Source: Haematococcus lacustris | Lineage: Eukaryota; Chlorophyta; Chlorophyceae; Chlamydomonadales; Haematococcaceae | Length of the DNA stretch: 64,000 bases | Direction: 5' to 3' | NCBI GenBank assembly: GCA_030144725.1 | Contig: JASKMD010000013.1 | Location: 4,468,492-4,532,491, forward strand | In this document: in pieces, positions 62,259 through 64,000 of the stretch | Position numbering within the stretch: position 1 is the first letter of the stretch | How the letters are laid out: every line of letters starts with the position of its first letter | The notes under the pieces: generated by a model | Told to the model about the DNA's origin: nothing | Databases searched by the model: none | What the model saw: only the letters and a program-made list of their open reading frames with translations | Program-made: the position numbers and the translations under genes

Positions 62259-64000
62259 ATGAGCCAGTGTGACATGCACCATCAAGTCACAGAGGATGGC
62301 GGTGCCTCAGCAACAGATGGGTACAGCCCAGCCGGCGAGGTGTCCCCTCCTGCCACTAGGCTGCTGGACCTCCCGCCAGCGCTGCTGGATGACATCGCTT
62401 GCCGGGTCATGCAACTTGGGGCCAGGAGCCAGCTGCCCCTGACCTGCTGCGCCTTCTCCCAGGCCCGCCTGCTGCATATCCCAGCCTTGCGCATCCAGCT
62501 GGGCAGGCAGTGCTGCGACCAGCTGCTGACGCCCCGAGTTGTCGCAGCGCTTCAAGCCAGGTCACGCAAGCTGGCCCTCACCTTGTGGCAGCCAGAGAGA
62601 GAAGGCAGCATGTATTACATTGAGCAATTAGCTCCCACCTTGCAGCTGCTGCAGACAGAGTACACCCAAGATTACACCAACCTGCTGGACCATGCCCTGG
62701 CAAAGCTGGACAACTGTGTAGCTGTCGAATGCTGCAAGTTGACCAGCAGTGTGCTATGGCCACCCGACAAGCGAAGTCATCTGCACTGCCCACCTGGCCT
62801 TGCCCAGCAGCTGCTGGACAGCTTCCCCAGCCTGACTGCTCTGGCCCTGGAGGGGCTCTGTGTCTCAAGCGATGCGCTGGCCAGCCTGCTCTCCCACCCG
62901 CCGCTTGCCCAGCAGCTGCAGCAGCTACACCTCACCCTTCCCATCATCATGGTTGGTGATGAGCCTTTGTCAGTGGGCCCTCTGCTCCAGGGTCTGCAAT
63001 TGAAGCAGCTCAGTATATGCAGCTCACTTGTTCCCATTGAACAGCCTGGCACACCGCCGCTGCCTAGCTTTCAGCCCCTGGCGCAACACCTGACCCAGCT
63101 GGACCTCATGGTTGCGTGCGATCCTAAGATTGGCCCGAGCTTCTTCAGGGAGTACTTGCAACCTCTGGTGAAGCTGCAGGTGCTGACTATATCAAACCTT
63201 TGGGAGCTGAAGGGCGTGGGTGAGGTGGTGCAAGCGCTGCCTCAGCTCCACACCCTGCAGCTGCCCGACGTCACAATCTCAGGCCAGCAGGAGCTCGACA
63301 CACTCCTGGCAGCCACCCAGATTACAAGCCTACAGCTGCGCAAAGTTGAGGCATTGGACATCTCATATGCTGATGCGCCCTGCAGCTGGCAGCGGCTGGA
63401 GCTGACTGGGAGGGTTGGCTGGAAGACAAGGGAGACCAAGTGGACCACCGTTGCGTACCTGCCCCTGCACGCCCTCTCCCAGCCTCTAGTGTTTGGGGAT
63501 CATCGGATCACTGTGCATGACATCCCAGAACTCGAGGTGGCAGCCTCACCCCATATCACAGAGCAGGACGACATCAGTGACAAGACTAACCCAGACCCTG
63601 ACGTGGCAGCTGCATTCCACCTCGTGGCACAAGCGTGCAAGGTGCCTGTGCAGATCAAGGAGGTGAAGCTGTACATGGAGGGCGTGGGTGGGGTTGTGTA
63701 CAAATTAGCTGTTGTCGGCAATCCAGAACTCCTAGAGATGCAGAGGGAGGACCTGGTGCAGCTGGTAGCTTTGCTGCAACCGCTGCAGTGTTGCTTTGTG
63801 GGCAAGGTGGAGGTTCACGAGCTGCATGAAGTCACAGCTGCTGATGTCCTGGCACTGGCTCCATTGTGCCGGGACTGCACACACTTTGAGCTGTGGGGCG
63901 GCAGCATTGAGCCCTCACTGGAGTTCTGGCGCCAGCTGGTGCAGCTCATGCCTGCAGTACAGCAGGTTGAGTTTAACAATGTAGAGGGATGTGTCTCTAC
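62259..64000 (+). CDS. LRR gene A7, 3' end beyond window
   Basis: Open for 580 codons from ATG 62259 (MSQCDMHHQVTEDGG) to the window edge without a stop; too close to the edge for its end to be seen. F-box-like LLDLPPALLDDIACRV, LRRs SFPSLTALALEGLCVSS and LPQLHTLQLPDV, then APCSWQRLELTG, LAPLCRDCTHFEL and QLVQLMPAVQQVEF. An extra ~25-residue loop containing ITEQDDISDKTN is absent from A1 and A3. By comparison with A1, about 60 codons remain outside. Probably intact. Confidence 0.85.
   Translation, partial: MSQCDMHHQVTEDGGASATDGYSPAGEVSPPATRLLDLPPALLDDIACRVMQLGARSQLPLTCCAFSQARLLHIPALRIQLGRQCCDQLLTPRVVAALQARSRKLALTLWQPEREGSMYYIEQLAPTLQLLQTEYTQDYTNLLDHALAKLDNCVAVECCKLTSSVLWPPDKRSHLHCPPGLAQQLLDSFPSLTALALEGLCVSSDALASLLSHPPLAQQLQQLHLTLPIIMVGDEPLSVGPLLQGLQLKQLSICSSLVPIEQPGTPPLPSFQPLAQHLTQLDLMVACDPKIGPSFFREYLQPLVKLQVLTISNLWELKGVGEVVQALPQLHTLQLPDVTISGQQELDTLLAATQITSLQLRKVEALDISYADAPCSWQRLELTGRVGWKTRETKWTTVAYLPLHALSQPLVFGDHRITVHDIPELEVAASPHITEQDDISDKTNPDPDVAAAFHLVAQACKVPVQIKEVKLYMEGVGGVVYKLAVVGNPELLEMQREDLVQLVALLQPLQCCFVGKVEVHELHEVTAADVLALAPLCRDCTHFELWGGSIEPSLEFWRQLVQLMPAVQQVEFNNVEGCVS

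Overview
The window looks like nuclear DNA of a green alga, probably Chlamydomonadales-like. This is inferred from GC-rich coding sequence full of CAG/GCA triplets, spliceosomal introns with G|GTGAG-type donors, a Ty1/copia element primed by a half initiator-tRNA, and huge GC-rich microsatellites. No ribosomal RNA, tRNA or CRISPR array was recognised.

Layout. 1-2341: a compact, internally deleted Ty1/copia retrotransposon with two identical 238-bp LTRs and a 5-bp target duplication. 2.3-22.4 kb: minus-strand genes and pseudogenes of a large F-box-like/leucine-rich-repeat (LRR) family, embedded in dispersed non-coding repeats and a 1.45-kb (CCCCG)n array. An orphan two-exon fragment of a TON2/PP2A-B''-like gene also lies here. 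22.4-26.5 kb: repeat-rich, gene-poor and partly AT-rich DNA. 26.6-30.6 kb: an intact seven-exon G-patch (GPATCH4-like) nucleolar protein gene, plus strand. 31.8-36.0 kb: two tandemly duplicated LRR genes, plus strand. 36.8-42.8 kb: a minus-strand nardilysin-type M16 metalloprotease gene with at least 13 exons, interrupted by a 500-N assembly gap. 43.5-64 kb: further LRR genes and relics, plus strand, with two more (CCCCG)n arrays of 0.45 and 2.55 kb.

The LRR family dominates the window. Subfamily A proteins begin MSQ-D-M-Q; subfamily B proteins begin with a KRRR basic patch. Both share the C-terminal signatures LAPLC-DCTHF, FW-QLVQLMPAV, MAEQPWARWL and LPACW. I count five apparently intact genes (A1, A3, A4, B3, B4), one probably intact B-like gene (B1), one gene cut by the window edge (A7), one gene with a single internal TGA (B2), three broken A copies and three strongly decayed relics. 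A genes carry a conserved ~95-nt 5' UTR intron, and shared flanking sequence shows they moved as duplicons.

The two conserved single-copy-type genes (GPATCH4-like and nardilysin-like) could be modelled exon by exon, because splice sites and reading phases agree. In the nardilysin gene the phases agree only if six single extra G/C bases in short homopolymers are discounted. This suggests assembly errors rather than gene death.
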